Shown in pieces: positions 11,150-21,947 of a stretch of DNA of 64,000 bases. Within the stretch, counting starts at the first letter, position 1, and each line of letters opens with the position of its first letter. This DNA comes from Palaemon carinicauda (taxonomy: Eukaryota > Arthropoda > Malacostraca > Decapoda > Palaemonidae): positions 69,235,224 through 69,299,223 of the forward strand of contig NC_090729.1 in assembly GCF_036898095.1 (NCBI RefSeq), read 5' to 3'. Under the pieces are notes generated by a model that did not search any database, had not been told where the DNA came from, and saw nothing but the letters and a program-made list of their open reading frames with translations. The translations under genes were made by a program, and so were the position numbers.

Positions 11150-12519
11150 CTCCTCGTCCTATGCCTATTGACGCAAAGGGCCTCAGTTAGATTTCGCCAG
11201 TTGTCTCTATCTTGAGCTTTTAATTCAATACAGTACTTCTCCATTCATCATCGCCTACTTTGCGCTTCATAAGTCCTCAGCCATGTGAGCCTGGGTCTTC
11301 CAACTCTTATAGTGCCTTGTGGAGCCCAGCTAAACGTTTGGTGAACTTATCTCTCTTGGGGAGTGCAAAGAGCATGCCCAAACCATCTCCATCTACCCCT
11401 CAACATGATCTCATCCACATATGGCACTCAAGTAATCTCTCTTATAGTTAAATTTCTAATCCTGTCCTGCCATTTAACTCCCAATATCCTTGTGAGGGCT
11501 TTGTTCTCAAATCTGCTATATCTATTGGAGATTGTTTCATTGTCATACCATGACTCATATCTGTACAATAACACCAATCTCACTAAACTGATATATAGTC
11601 TGATTTTTATATGTACAGGTAATTTCTGATGTTATGATTTCCAAATTTTACTTAATCTAACCATTGTCTGATTTGCTTTTTTCAATCTTTTACTAAACTC
11701 TTAATTCTAAAGGAGCTGTATTGGAGATCATAGTTCCTAAATACTTAAATGATTCTACCTCATTAATCCTTTCTCCTTCCAATGATATTTCATCTTCCAT
11801 TGCATACTCCGTTCTCATCATCTGTCTTTCTTCTATTTATCTACAGCCCAACCTTGTGTGATATTTCATGCATTCTGGTAAGCAAACATTGCAAATCCTG
11901 TGGTGTTCTGCTAACAAGGACATCATCATTAGAATACTCAAGGTCTGCTAAATTCCTATCACCAATCCCGTCAAATCCTTCTCCACCATCTCTGACCATT
12001 CTACACATTACAAAATCCATGAGGAGGATAAATAACATAGGTGACAACATATTCCCTTGGAGTACTCCGCTGTTCACTGGAAATTCATTTGATAAGACTC
12101 CATTAACATTAACTTTGTACTTGCTATGCTCATGAACAGACTTATTCAAATTTACATATTTAAGAGGAATTCCATAATAATGCAGGACTCAACACAAAAT
12201 TGGCCGGTGCACACTAACAAAGGCTTTTTCATAGTCCACAAACGCCATCAAAACTGGATTTCTATATTCTATGCATTGTTGTACAACATGTCTGAGTATG
12301 AAAGTTTGGTCATTGCAACTTCTACCTCTTCTAAATCCTGCTTGTTCTTTCCCTCCAGTCTCTTTAGAATAAGCATGCTTTATATTTTCATGACAACTGG
12401 TGTAAGTGTTATTCTACTTCAAGCACACTGAATTCATTCATTGGCACATCAATGTCTTCATCAGCTTCAGGTATATCATTCAAATTATTCCCTTCATATC
12501 TCCTATTAGTCCAAGAGCT
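11150..12519 (-). pseudogene. RTE-like reverse transcriptase, C-terminal half
   Basis: Read right to left this starts in the RT N-terminal region, passes AFVSVHRPIL (palm entry) and reaches NSGVLQGNMLSPMLFILLMD (motif B region, 12149-11841 frame). The catalytic motif reads LEYSNDDVLV, where YADD would be expected, so the motif has an inserted or altered residue and is probably inactive. Downstream are the degraded thumb and the C-terminal block with GRWRWFGHA-like and GRPRLTWLRTYEA-like segments in shifting frames, ending near 11150 at the repeat tail. Several frameshifts and stops make it a pseudogene. Confidence 0.7.
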
Positions 12520-13000
12520 AGCAGCCATTTATTTACCGGAGATGACCAAAATTCTAATGGGCATTTTTGGAAAGGGTGTACCATGGTACATCCAAAAATA
12601 GGTATCTTTAAGTTTATTAGTGGTGGGTGTGGATTTTATTAAACCCTTTCGTCCGAAAACGGACTTTTCATTTTTTGGCAAAATATGGGGGTAAGGGAAA
12701 GTAAATTGCCTGCAGCTCCTCTCACACTGGGCCTAGAATAAAGAACTTATACCAAAATGATGCTATTGACCTGAAGATTTATTTCATATCAAACAACATT
12801 AATTAAATGATTATTGGGGGTCACCAAGGGTCAAAAGGTCGAGGTCAGCCCTTTGAAATGCCGATTTCGGGTTTTAGCTGTATTTTGGCTAAATAAGACA
12901 TCAAAATTTGCCTAAGGTTTGCTAAATATAAATAGAATATAAAGGAGAGACATAAATAAAGTTTTTTTGAAGAAGATGGGATCTATTCCAGCAATATGAC
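12520..13000 (+). repeat. Left long terminal inverted repeat of the XPG-type transposon
   Basis: It is inverted relative to 16495-16976. Diagnostic blocks are gatgaccaaaattcta, gtaccatggtac (itself palindromic), ccctttcgtccgaaaacgg, ctgcagctcctctcacactg and ggaatagatccca read in opposite orientation on the other side. Similarity by eye is about 90 percent, with small indels. This is unusually long for a cut-and-paste element of this size. Confidence 0.9.
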
Positions 13001-13440
13001 TGATATGACAAAAGTTATTATTAAACGGTTCCTGTGAAATTCGCTCGTCAAACCTTTTCAAATTCAGTTGATAGATGGTTCACCTATGTTACTGAGATCG
13101 GTTTTATTGACTGTGTGTGCACCTGTTTTTCTTTAAAACATAAAAACATTTATTTTTTAATAAATGTAATAAAAACAACCCTGCCGCTGTAGATAGTATG
13201 CCACTAATGGCTGTAAGCTCTCGTTAAGGTCATATGGTATTTTAATGCATACGTTTTTTATTTTCAATTGCTTCCTCCGCAGTAATGACGTACTGTATGT
13301 GCGTGGACCTATTATGTAGATCAAAAACATTGAGGAAATTTTATGCAGATTTCCGGCATTGAGGGATAAATAATCAGTTCAGTTCATATGTGTAATTTCA
13401 AAAGTGTTGATTCACAACTCCTTACACAAATCCATTTTTT

Positions 13441-14668
13441 ATGTCAGTAAATGGCTGTTTACAAATCAGTAGAGTCCTAGAAATGAACTATAAGAGTTTC
13501 AATGTTTTCATGTTGATGTTGCTGTTAACACTGCAGCCCTCAAAATGGCTAGTGGAACAGGTAATCCGCAGCAAAGAAATGATAACTGCCCTTACCTTCG
13601 CAGCCAATCGACTAAGCTTATTGTATCAACATCAGGGGTTTTACCAAATGTCTGCATATTCTGCAAAAAAAACTCGAAAGAAAATTCCGGGAAAGGAACA
13701 AATACTAACCACAAGTGCATGTGATTCTGATGAAAAAAATATCAAAGAAGCTGCTCGTGCTCTAAATGACAGTGAAATGCTTGTGATGATAGATGACATT
13801 GGGTTTCATAGCAAAGAGGTGAAATATAATGAATGTAAACTAGCATACCTGAATCAAAACAGGGACACATTAAAGAGAGCATTGCCACCTGATAGTGACA
13901 ATGCAAACTGTATTGCTTTAACAAGTATATTCCAATACATCGAATCCTCAGTCATTGACAATTATCGGCCTGAATACGTTGTTTTATTACATTTGCATTA
14001 CCTTGGATTTCTAGAGGAAATATCTGAAGTTGAGATTGTACCTCACAAAGTCTCAACTTTAGGGGATAAAAGTGTGAAACATTTTAGTGATAGTCAAAAT
14101 AGATTGTTTAAGTAGGAAAGAAGGTTTGGTAGTGTATTCTAGCAAGGCAAATAAAAAACTGGCCCTTTCAACAGCTTCAAAATTTAGCAGCTCAGAAGAG
14201 CATATTGTGACTGAATTAGCCTCTATATTGCGTTCTAACATCCTTGAAATTTGTAAGTGTGCACCTGAAATGCCTGTGTCCTTGTCACTTACCAAACTAT
14301 GCCCATTGGATGTCATTGTATCACCTCAATCTGCTCAATATGGAAATGATACATCCCGGAATGAAGCCAAGTTTTGAAGGAAGTGCACTCTCAGTGTGGA
14401 GAACTAGGAATACCTTTTCCAGAAGTGCAATTGATATTACTTTATAGCAAACTGTGAATAGGGATGCTCCATCCAGGCAAAAGGGTATTGCAGCATTTAC
14501 ACAGAATGTTGCAGTCCGTAAGAGGTGGACAATGACAAGAGCTTTTAGGGGAGCAATTTTGGGTTGTCTCCTGGAAATGGCTGGAATCACACTGGTGGAT
14601 GATACAATATAGGAACTAAAGCCATTGAGGATAGCCAAAGACAATGCAGACCTTAAGAGCATGATCAC
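13441..14668 (+). pseudogene. XPG-type transposon, N-terminal ORF region of unknown function
   Basis: The frame from Met 13441 runs to 14115 and continues, after a frameshift near 14090, in the next frame to about 14450, with further stops to 14668. No named domain is recognised. Visible features are a charged central segment (EKNIKEAARALNDSEMLVM) and a segment RKRWTMTRAFRGAILG near 14515-14570. The latter resembles a block that comes before the nuclease-like domain in uncharacterised proteins of marine invertebrates. I know that pattern only as unnamed, and I infer that both parts were one polyprotein. The start Met is the first in the frame and is unsupported. Confidence 0.55.
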
Positions 14669-14671
14669 AGA

Positions 14672-16245
14672 GTGGAGAACACTTTCAATCCATTCACTGT
14701 TAATGATGATACTCTGTATTGCCTAAACACTGGCAAAGCTGCCTCGGATGGTGTGAAAGACAGTCTTCTGCAGTCAAAAGAAACTGGATCTACCTGGCAT
14801 CAAGTTTTTGTTAATGAATGTAAGGTAGACTGTGGGCGTTTTGAACGGGCTGTTAAGCGAAGAAAGGTGTTGAATTTCACACAGGATGCAGTAAAAGTTG
14901 AATTCACCACAAAGGACAAACAGATCAAGGAAGCAAAATGCACCAGAGACATATTGGGAAGGCTGCTGTATTTGTCAGCAACACAAGAACTTGATCTCAG
15001 TATTGCCCTATCTTATCCTCTCACTACAGTTTCTTTCTCATTGTGTCATATAACCGGTGATATGAACAAGAAATCAAAGAGCACATTAATGGAAAAATTA
15101 GAAGCAATGGGAACCTTGAATGCCATACCAGACAGGACTGATGGTTATATTATTGATGCTATGTTGTTCTTCCGTACGCTTGACATGCCATCCATCTATG
15201 GGGGAATGGCAATGTCCATTTTGAAACAAGCTTGTAGCACTGGTGAAATTGTACACATAGTCTGTGACCCATATCCTAATGGGCCAAGTATCAAGGAATG
15301 GCAATGTCCATTTTGAAACAAGCTTGTAGCACTGGTTAAATTGTACACATAGTCTGTGACCCATATCCTAATGGGCCAAGTATCAAGGACATTGAACATG
15401 ACTTGCATTGTAGGACACCCACTACCTACATAATCACTGGCTCGTCACAGAAAAGACCACCAGATCTCAACACGACTTGGAGAACATCACGATTCAAAAC
15501 AGAGTTTTTGGCCTTCTTGAAGGATGAATGGTCATCAGATAGATATGCATCGACTCTTCAGGAACATCATGTCTACTTTGCAGTGGAACATAAATACTAC
15601 CTTTACACTTCAGCAAGTGAAACTGTCAACAGGTTCTTGGTTCATGAGCTTCAGTGCAGGCATGAAGAAGCCGATACACGGTTACTGTACCATGCAAACT
15701 TTGTTGCGGTTAACCATGATGTGGCCCCAGTGATTGTCCTTCACAGTAACGACACTGACGTCTTCATCCTCATTCTCTACCATGCTAGGTTTCTTAATGC
15801 ACAGATTTGGATGGATGCTGGCTCGAGTTCTCGAAATTACACGTATTTCATAGATATGTCACATCTTGCCACCAAACTGACTGGTTCTATATGCGATGCT
15901 CTACCAAGCTTCCATGCTCTGACCGGCTATGATTACACAGCTTCTTTTATGAGAAAAGCAAAGTGGAAGCCATTTGAAATAATGAGAAACAACCCTAGGT
16001 TCTTATCAGCAATTAGTCACCTTAGAGACTCAGATGTCATCGATCCAGATGTTGCTGCTGTATTTGAAGAGTACTTGTGCATTGTCAATGGAGTTCGGAA
16101 CCTGACAAGTGTTGATAAAGCCAGGCTTCAACTTTTCTGCAAGCTGTATGCCCCAAAGAAGGAAACTGATCCGTTGGTTAAAATCAAAACTACAGACCCC
16201 TGTGTCTTCCTTCTTGCCAAAGAGTGTTGCAACAGAAGTTGCTAA
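14672..16245 (+). pseudogene. XPG/FEN-like nuclease domain of the transposon
   Basis: Two same-strand frames (14672-15316 and 15403-16245) form one protein split by a 92-bp duplication. The N-terminal part includes YIIDAMLFFRTL, a possible first Asp of a PIN-like fold, then YPNGPSIKDIEH. The C-terminal part has HEEADTRLLYHA, VLHSNDTDVFILIL and FHALTGYDYTASF. Their spacing parallels the EAEA, DxD and LxGxDY motifs of XPG-I flap endonucleases. The frame ends TAA or TAG at about 16245, just before the right TIR. If functional it would cut DNA during transposition. Catalysis is inferred only. The closest known case is the XPG-like protein of Academ transposons. Confidence 0.6.
15203..15386 (+). 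repeat. 92-bp tandem duplication that breaks the nuclease ORF
   Basis: Bases 15203-15294 are repeated at 15295-15386. The block ggaatggcaatgtcca starts both copies. The second copy has ggttaaattg where the first has ggtgaaattg, turning a Glu codon into TAA. As 92 is not a multiple of three, the duplication also shifts the frame. With one copy removed the frame is open from 14672 to 16245. Confidence 0.9.
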
Positions 16246-16494
16246 GAACTAACTTTGTTGCACACATATGAAAGAAATCAAGGGAAGCCGATCTAGTCTC
16301 ATTTGGTCCTGAAGGACATGGCTGGAAAGTCCAGAATGGCAGATTGATGATTGTCTGGTTCACTGGCTCAAATACCCCTGATAAGTTAACCGTTGAAGAA
16401 TCTGATGTACAGGAAGATGATGATTTGAAAGTGACACAGAGCCGCCATTCCTCGGATGAAGGAAAGGAAATAGATTTTTAGCGAGGTCCATATT

Positions 16495-16976
16495 AGTAAT
16501 ATAGCTGGAATAGATCCCACCTTCTTCAAAAAACTTTATTTGTATCTCTTTTTTATATTGTATGCATATTTAGTAAACCTTTAGCAAATTTTGATGTCTT
16601 ATTTAGCCAAAATACAACTAAAACCCAAATCCAACATTTCAAGGGGCTGACCTTGACCTTTTGACCCCTGGTGACCTCTAGTAATAAATTAATTAATTTA
16701 CTTTGATATGAAATAAATCTGCAGGTCAATAGCATCATTTTGGTATATAGTTCTTTATTCTAGGCCCAGTGTGAGAGGAGCTGCAGGCAATTTACTTTCC
16801 CTTACCCCCATATTTTGCCAAAAAATGAAAAGTCCGTTTTCGGACGAAAGGGTTTAATAAAATCCACACCCACCACTAATAAACTTAAAGATACCTATTT
16901 TTGGATGTACCATGGTACACCCTTTCCAAAAATTCCCACTAGAATTTTGGTCATCTCTGGTAAATAAATACCTGTT
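16495..16976 (-). repeat. Right long terminal inverted repeat of the XPG-type transposon
   Basis: Mirror of 12520-13000; see that entry. It begins near the block agctggaatagatccc (16503-16518) and ends aaataaatacctgtt at 16976, directly followed by AGCT. Confidence 0.9.
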
Positions 16977-17607
16977 AGCTCTCGGTCTATATTCATAACC
17001 CCACTAAAGAGTTCCATCCAACGTCTTTCTTCATTTTCTGTTGCTTTTTGATGGGTATATGCTGCTGCTTCTTTGCCCTAATCAAGATTTCATTAATAAT
17101 TCTATGAATAATTCTCACACCATAGCCACTTCCTAAATTCATAGCTTTGTCAGCCTCATCTGCTCTACTATCTAAATATTCTCTCCAGTCGTTCCTGGCT
17201 TTTCTTTTGACCTCACTGTCAATACTGAAATACTTAGCATGCTCTACCTTGTAATTTTCATTTCTTCCTCAAAAACTTTCAGCAATCCATTTCTGTCTTT
17301 GTCTCCTTTTTATAGTATCACAAGTATCATTTGATATCCATGGCTTTTTCCTTGTAACTGTGTCCCAAGACCACTACCAACTGACTGATATATGTTCTTA
17401 ATATCACACCATTCTTTATTAATTGTCTTGTCTTCATCTCTGAAAGTCTCTTAAGACTGAAAATTGGTTCCTACATTCAATTGCATATTTTTCTGTGTTC
17501 TTCCTCCACATCCAAAGCTCTCATACAAATTTAATTTGTTTCAGGAACTACTTTTTATGTTAAAATAGTCCTATGTTGGATCAAATATTCCCATAAGAAT
17601 ACACTGT

Positions 17608-18301
17608 CTATATATATATCAGGGCACTTCCTGTAATTTTGGAGTGTAGCCAACACCAAACAAATGAAAAAAGAGGGGACCTTTCCTCTCTACTCTCCTC
17701 CCAGCCTGACAAGGGACTCAACTGAGTTTGGCTGGTACTGCTAGGGTGGCACAGCCCACCCTCCCCCGTTATCCACCACAGATGAAGCTTCATAATGCTG
17801 AATCCCCTACTGCTGCTACCTCTGCAGTCATAAAGGCGACCGAAGGAAGTAGCAGGCCCTATCGGAACTGCGTCACAATCGCTTGCCATTCATTCCTATT
17901 TCTAGCACGCTCTTTTGCCTCTCACATCTATCCTCCTATCACCCAGAGCTTTCTTCACTACATCCATCCACCCAAACCTTGGCCTTCCTCCTGTACTTCT
18001 CCCATCAACTCTTGCATTCGTCACCTTCTTTAGAAGGGAGCTATTTTCCATTCTCTCAACATGGCCAAACCACCTCAACACATTCATATCCACTCTAGCT
18101 GCTAAATCATTTCTTACACCCGTTCTCACTTTCACTACTTCGTTCCTAACCCTATGTACTGTACTCGAGATACACCAGCCATACTCCTCAGACACTTCAT
18201 CTCAAACACATTTAATTTCTGTCTCTCCGTCACTTTCATTCCCCACAACTCCGATCCATACATCGCAGTTGGTACAATCACTTTCTCATACGGAACTCAT
18301 G
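17608..18301 (-). mobile_element. Second non-LTR retrotransposon 3' fragment, inside Tigger
   Basis: The flanks CACTGT at 17602-17607 and 18302-18307 form a 6-bp target duplication within the Tigger subterminal sequence. On the minus strand it reads the C-terminal end of a non-LTR polyprotein: AMYGSELWGMK, then VLRWFGHVERMENSSLLKK, then GRPRFGWMDVVKKALGDRR. About 250 bases of 3' UTR follow, ending at a short tatata tract near 17610. It is 5' truncated and has stops and frameshifts. It differs in sequence from the RTE-like element next to it, so it is a separate insertion. Confidence 0.8.
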
Positions 18302-18669
18302 CACTGTACAGTAATTTAATTCCTCCCATAACCCAAAAACCTATAATTACTCCTTTATAAATACTGCACATAATTACACATAGCAATAAAAAAATGCCTC
18401 TTATACAAGAGATGTAAAAAAAGAATAATTATAAAGAAAAAAATCAGTAAAAAGGGATTTTTGTTGTCACTTTACCTTAGAGACAAGCCAATGGAGGTAT
18501 AGGCTTGGGGATGCAGGAGGAGAAGGTTGGTGTGGAGGTAGAGGTGGTGACTGAGGTATGTACTGTAATTTACTCGAACTTACACTACAGGAACTTTGAC
18601 CTAAATTAGCTTATTTATTTTTGTTTAATTTTCATATTTTATACTTTTTTTCTATGTTTTTATTTAATC
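18302..18669 (-). other. Tigger 3' untranslated segment
   Basis: Non-coding AT-rich sequence between the inserted retrotransposon and the transposase stop. It aligns in pieces with 47660-47830 and 48330-48450 of the other Tigger copy (blocks ggaggtagagg-ggtgactg, gtgtaattatgtg), so it is element sequence. Confidence 0.6.
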
Positions 18670-20430
18670 TTTAATTTTCACTTTCACTCACTTCAATCTT
18701 TCTTTTCTTTGCTTTACTTTCACTTTCTTCATCACGATCACTAGAACGCTTTGTAGATTTCTTAAAAAATCTATCTGGAGAAGTTTGCTTGGTACGGCTT
18801 TTCAGAATGTGCCTGAAATGAGTCAAGCAGACATCATCGAATTATGTAGCTACACAGCAAACTTGAAGTTTTTGTGGGTTATGCTTCTCAATGAAGTCAA
18901 CCACTTCTTGATGATAACCTAAGATCCACTTGATCTCAGCCAAACCTATGATATTCTCTACCTCCTCGACATCCTCCGTCTCACTCAACTGTACGTAGAT
19001 CTCAGCATTCTACAATGCCTCCATCTCCTTTAGTTCATGGGTGGTTAGCTTCTCATGATGTTCCTCGAAGAGTTCGGTGATGTCCTCTTCAATGACCTCC
19101 AGACCCATGAACTTGTCAAAAGATGCAATCTCATTCACGTCAGCCTCAGGACCAGGCACAGATGCTTTCGGGGCCAAAGCCTTCAAACTCTAGAGCAACA
19201 GCATCAGGCCAAAGCTTTTTCCAAGCAGAATTAAAGGTGCATCGAGTCACTCCCTCCCAAGACTGATCTATGATCTTCAAGTAGTGTACGATATTAAAAT
19301 GGTTTCTCCAAAATTCCGGCAAAGTTAAGTTGGTACTTTATGTAGCGTTTAAGTACTGCTTAAAAAAGTTCTTGGTGTAAAGTTTTTTAAAATTAGAGGT
19401 GACTTGCTGGTCCATGTGCTGGAGGATAGGGGTGGTGTTTGATGGGAGATACAGCACTTTGATAAACTTTAATTCGTCGAGGATATCATCTTCGAGTCCT
19501 GGGGGCTAAGTAGGAGCATTATCCAGGCAAAGCAAGCACTTCAAAGGCAAATTAATCTCTTGAAGGTACTTCTTGACAGCAGGGCCGAAAACTTGGTTAA
19601 CCCATTCAATAAAGAAGAGTCTGGTAACCCAAGCCTTAGCATTAGCACACCAGAAAACTTGCCTTATTGACTTTACGCGCCTTAAATGCCCTAGGGTTTA
19701 ACAAATACAGTAACGGCCTGATTTTGCAGTCCCCGCTGACATTGGCATATAGGGCAAGAGTCGACCGATCCTTCATAAGCTTATGTCCAGGCATTTTCTT
19801 CTCTTCAGCAGTGATGTACTGTATGTTTGATTAGGCATTTAAAAAAAAAAAAAAAGTAAGGTTTCATCATAGTTGAACACTTTTTGCGCTACATAGCCTT
19901 CTCCCTTGAAGATGTTCTTGAATTGCTTAACAAATGCGTCGGCAGCCTTAGTGTCTGAACTTGAAGCCTCCCCATGCTTTACAACTGAATGAATCCCGGG
20001 CGCGTTTCTTGAATATCTTGATCCAACCGTGAGACGCCTTGAATCGGTTGAACTCTCCCCCTCATCACCCCCAGAGCCCGCCGCCTTTAAGTCACAATAG
20101 GTAGCGCTGGCCTTCTCACATATGATCGTTTCAGTGATCGTATCGCCAGTAATCTCCTTGTCATTTACCCTTATAAGCAAAAGGCATTCCATCTCTTACA
20201 GAGTAGGGCTGCAACGTTTAGAGATGATAGTGATCCCCTTGGATGGTTTGACCGCTTTAATGGCTTGGTGATTGTCAAGATCGTAGACATGTTCCAGCCA
20301 CATTGTTCAGCCAGATCACTCACGCACACCCCGCTCATGCTTTTTTTTTATTTCTTGTTTTCATTCTAAGGAAAGCATCACCCTCTTCATTTTTTCACCA
20401 CTGCTACCACTCACACTAGCCTTCTAAGGA
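18670..20430 (-). pseudogene. Tigger/pogo transposase, degraded
   Basis: Read right to left, it starts with a helix-turn-helix region (segment KKHERGVRVSDLAEQCGW-like near 20340-20270). It then enters an open stretch of 117 codons at 19839-20192 with ECLLLIRVNDKEITGDTI, GIHSVVKHGEASSSDTKA and FNYDETLL, the CENP-B-like DNA-binding part and the first catalytic Asp (YDET). Downstream segments include a CLDNAPT-like second Asp region near 19515-19545 and a QHMDQQV-like segment near 19400-19430, where family members have QPMDQQ. The acidic C-terminal tail is at 18670-19150. Stops and a poly-A/T run near 19840 disrupt it. Family: Tc1/mariner superfamily, pogo/Tigger group. Confidence 0.8.
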
Positions 20431-20738
20431 CCCATGATTTTGAAATAAAAAAGGAAATGCAAAAAGGAAGGTATTAAGCTCTGTTAAATACAAACTGAAC
20501 AAGGGAGAACCGTACGATGTGCTGGAGAACTGTGAACTGACTGACGTGACACTAACTGGCATCCCTCCTGACATGCTGCCATCTAGTGGAGTAACCAAGA
20601 AACTGCGACGCTTGGAGAAACTTCGACGTTGTATGTTGGAAATTACATCGGGTGTTTAGTCTAATATTTGATTGAATTTCACATCGAATGTTGGAAAATT
20701 TGTATGTTTAGGCAATCATAAGTAGAGGTTCCACTGTA

Positions 20739-21947
20739 CTATTGTTAGCCCTATGGCGGTCCCTACCGTAAAGAAAAGCCTCTTGGAACCTTTATGTCAG
20801 TTTCAGTGACACCTCAAGTTATGAGGATTAGGAGCCTCATCCATCATCTAGAGAATATAACAGTCTCCCCAAGAGAAGCCTGTTACTGAGGAAAAACTGG
20901 GAGACAGGATTCAGACGCAAGCACAGAATCCTAAACTCAAATACGGACTAGAACTCCCGAGACTGCTACTACGGAAGATCTTAAGGATCTTAACGCCGTA
21001 CAGTACATCGATTTGAAGAATTATTACAAGTAGGGTCAAAAGTACTAGAATTCCTTTTACATCAGACTGTTCCCCTATGGAGGAACTGTCTTAAAAAGAC
21101 ATGAAGCAATCTTGGCCAGATGCTCAGAATAACTGCTTCTTGGAGATGTGTTAAGTCTGAGAAACTGATTTGGTGAATTTCCCCTATCTGTTCTCCAAGA
21201 CAGAAGTAGAGTCGGTGATAATAAAGATTGCAAGACTGAAACAAACTACCCCAGGGAGGAGAGATGACAACTGGAATGTCTGCCCCTCAGCATCAATGGA
21301 AAGACTCGTATAAAGTACAGACATCCCATAAATCAAACTCGTCAGACCAAGGCAGAGAGTTTCCTCCCCCCTGAAGGTGAAGACCACAGGTTCAATAGCT
21401 CCTACTATTAATAGGTGCATACCTTGATTCACCACAGGTAGGGAGTGGCTGAAAAAGTGAGGGAGGAGCTATTAAATTTGTCAAGGTCCAATCTATAAAC
21501 ATTTGAAATGGTCTGTTCAGGATACTCTATAGGTCTCTCTATTTCTTTCCTTCCCTATCACGGTTAGTCTAGATTCGCCTCCACTAACTGTGTGTTGAGG
21601 TGGACAATCTAGTGCTTTAAACCTCCTGGTGTTAGGCCTCCTCTTACTCAGGAGCATCCTAATACCGGATGCGGGCAGGGGAGGAACCTGGTTCATGTTT
21701 CCAGTTCCCTCAGCATTACAGTAGGAATTGGGGTTTCTTTTGGATCTCTCCCCTTTCTTTTATTTTAGTTGGTATTACAATTACTGAATAGTTTTTCATA
21801 CCATCATTTACCCCATATCTCTCGTGAGTTATCAATCTCGAGCCCATGGAAAGTCTACCTTAAGGAAGATCTCTTAAGGTAATACCTTTCGAGAAGAAGA
21901 CTACTGTTTCAAACCTATACACATGTTTAGACTCAAGATAGTAGTTT
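20739..21947 (+). other. Degraded DIRS-D interior between Tigger and CR1 insertions
   Basis: No frame above about 80 codons. Segments in one + frame, such as FSKTEVESVIIKIARLKQTT near 21180-21245 with stops around them, suggest former protein, consistent with the rest of gag. Bases 21440-21940 look non-coding. I cannot assign it beyond its position between the two ends of DIRS-D. Confidence 0.4.

Larger units (their letters stand above)
12520..16976 (+). mobile_element. DNA transposon with ~480-bp terminal inverted repeats and XPG-like nuclease ORF
   Basis: The element is 4457 bp long and begins agcagccatttatttacc. Its right end is the inverse of aacaggtatttatttacc. Flanking AGCT at 12516-12519 and 16977-16980 looks like a 4-bp target duplication. 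Removing the element restores a continuous RTE-like sequence across the site (ccaagagct and ctcggtc flanks). The terminal repeats extend about 480 bp. The interior has one direction of coding, 13441-16245, broken by three or four lesions. The protein is not a standard DDE transposase by eye. Its last third has EAD, DTD and LTGYDYT motifs, like XPG/FEN nucleases. The Academ superfamily is known to encode an XPG-like nuclease and to make 3-4 bp duplications, so it is the leading candidate. That assignment is inference. Confidence 0.8.
11141..17521 (-). mobile_element. RTE-like non-LTR retrotransposon, 5' truncated, inside Tigger
   Basis: The 3' end lies at 11141, with a catcatcatcat tail on the + strand (ATG-type short 3' repeat). 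The truncated 5' end is at about 17521, immediately before catacaaattt, which continues the Tigger terminal sequence. CAT on both sides is compatible with a short target duplication. The element's own sequence is 11141-12519 plus 16981-17521 (about 1.9 kb), because a DNA transposon sits at 12520-16976. The 5' piece reads linker sequence before the RT (KKPWISNDTCDTI and nearby). The 3' piece reads RT motifs and the C-terminal region. The RTE clade is inferred from the C-terminal pattern and the short repeat tail; other related clades are possible. Confidence 0.75.
11124..20736 (-). mobile_element. Tigger/pogo-type DNA transposon carrying nested insertions
   Basis: The left terminal sequence cagtagaacctctacat (11124-11140) and the right terminal sequence (20715-20736, ending aggttccactg) are inverted copies. 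Both are flanked by TA (11122-11123 and 20737-20738), the Tc1/mariner-pogo target duplication. The element's own sequence is in three pieces: 11124-11140, 17522-17607 and 18302-20736. They total about 2.5 kb, the normal length for a Tigger. The pieces join in register: the subterminal block cataagaatac at 17590-17603 continues into taatttaatt at 18311, as in the relative at 46578-48578. The transposase is on the minus strand at 18670-20430. Confidence 0.85.

Noticed and set aside
16553..16738. Small ORF in the right terminal repeat of the XPG-type transposon
   Set aside because: It lies within a non-coding inverted repeat and is not open in the other arm.
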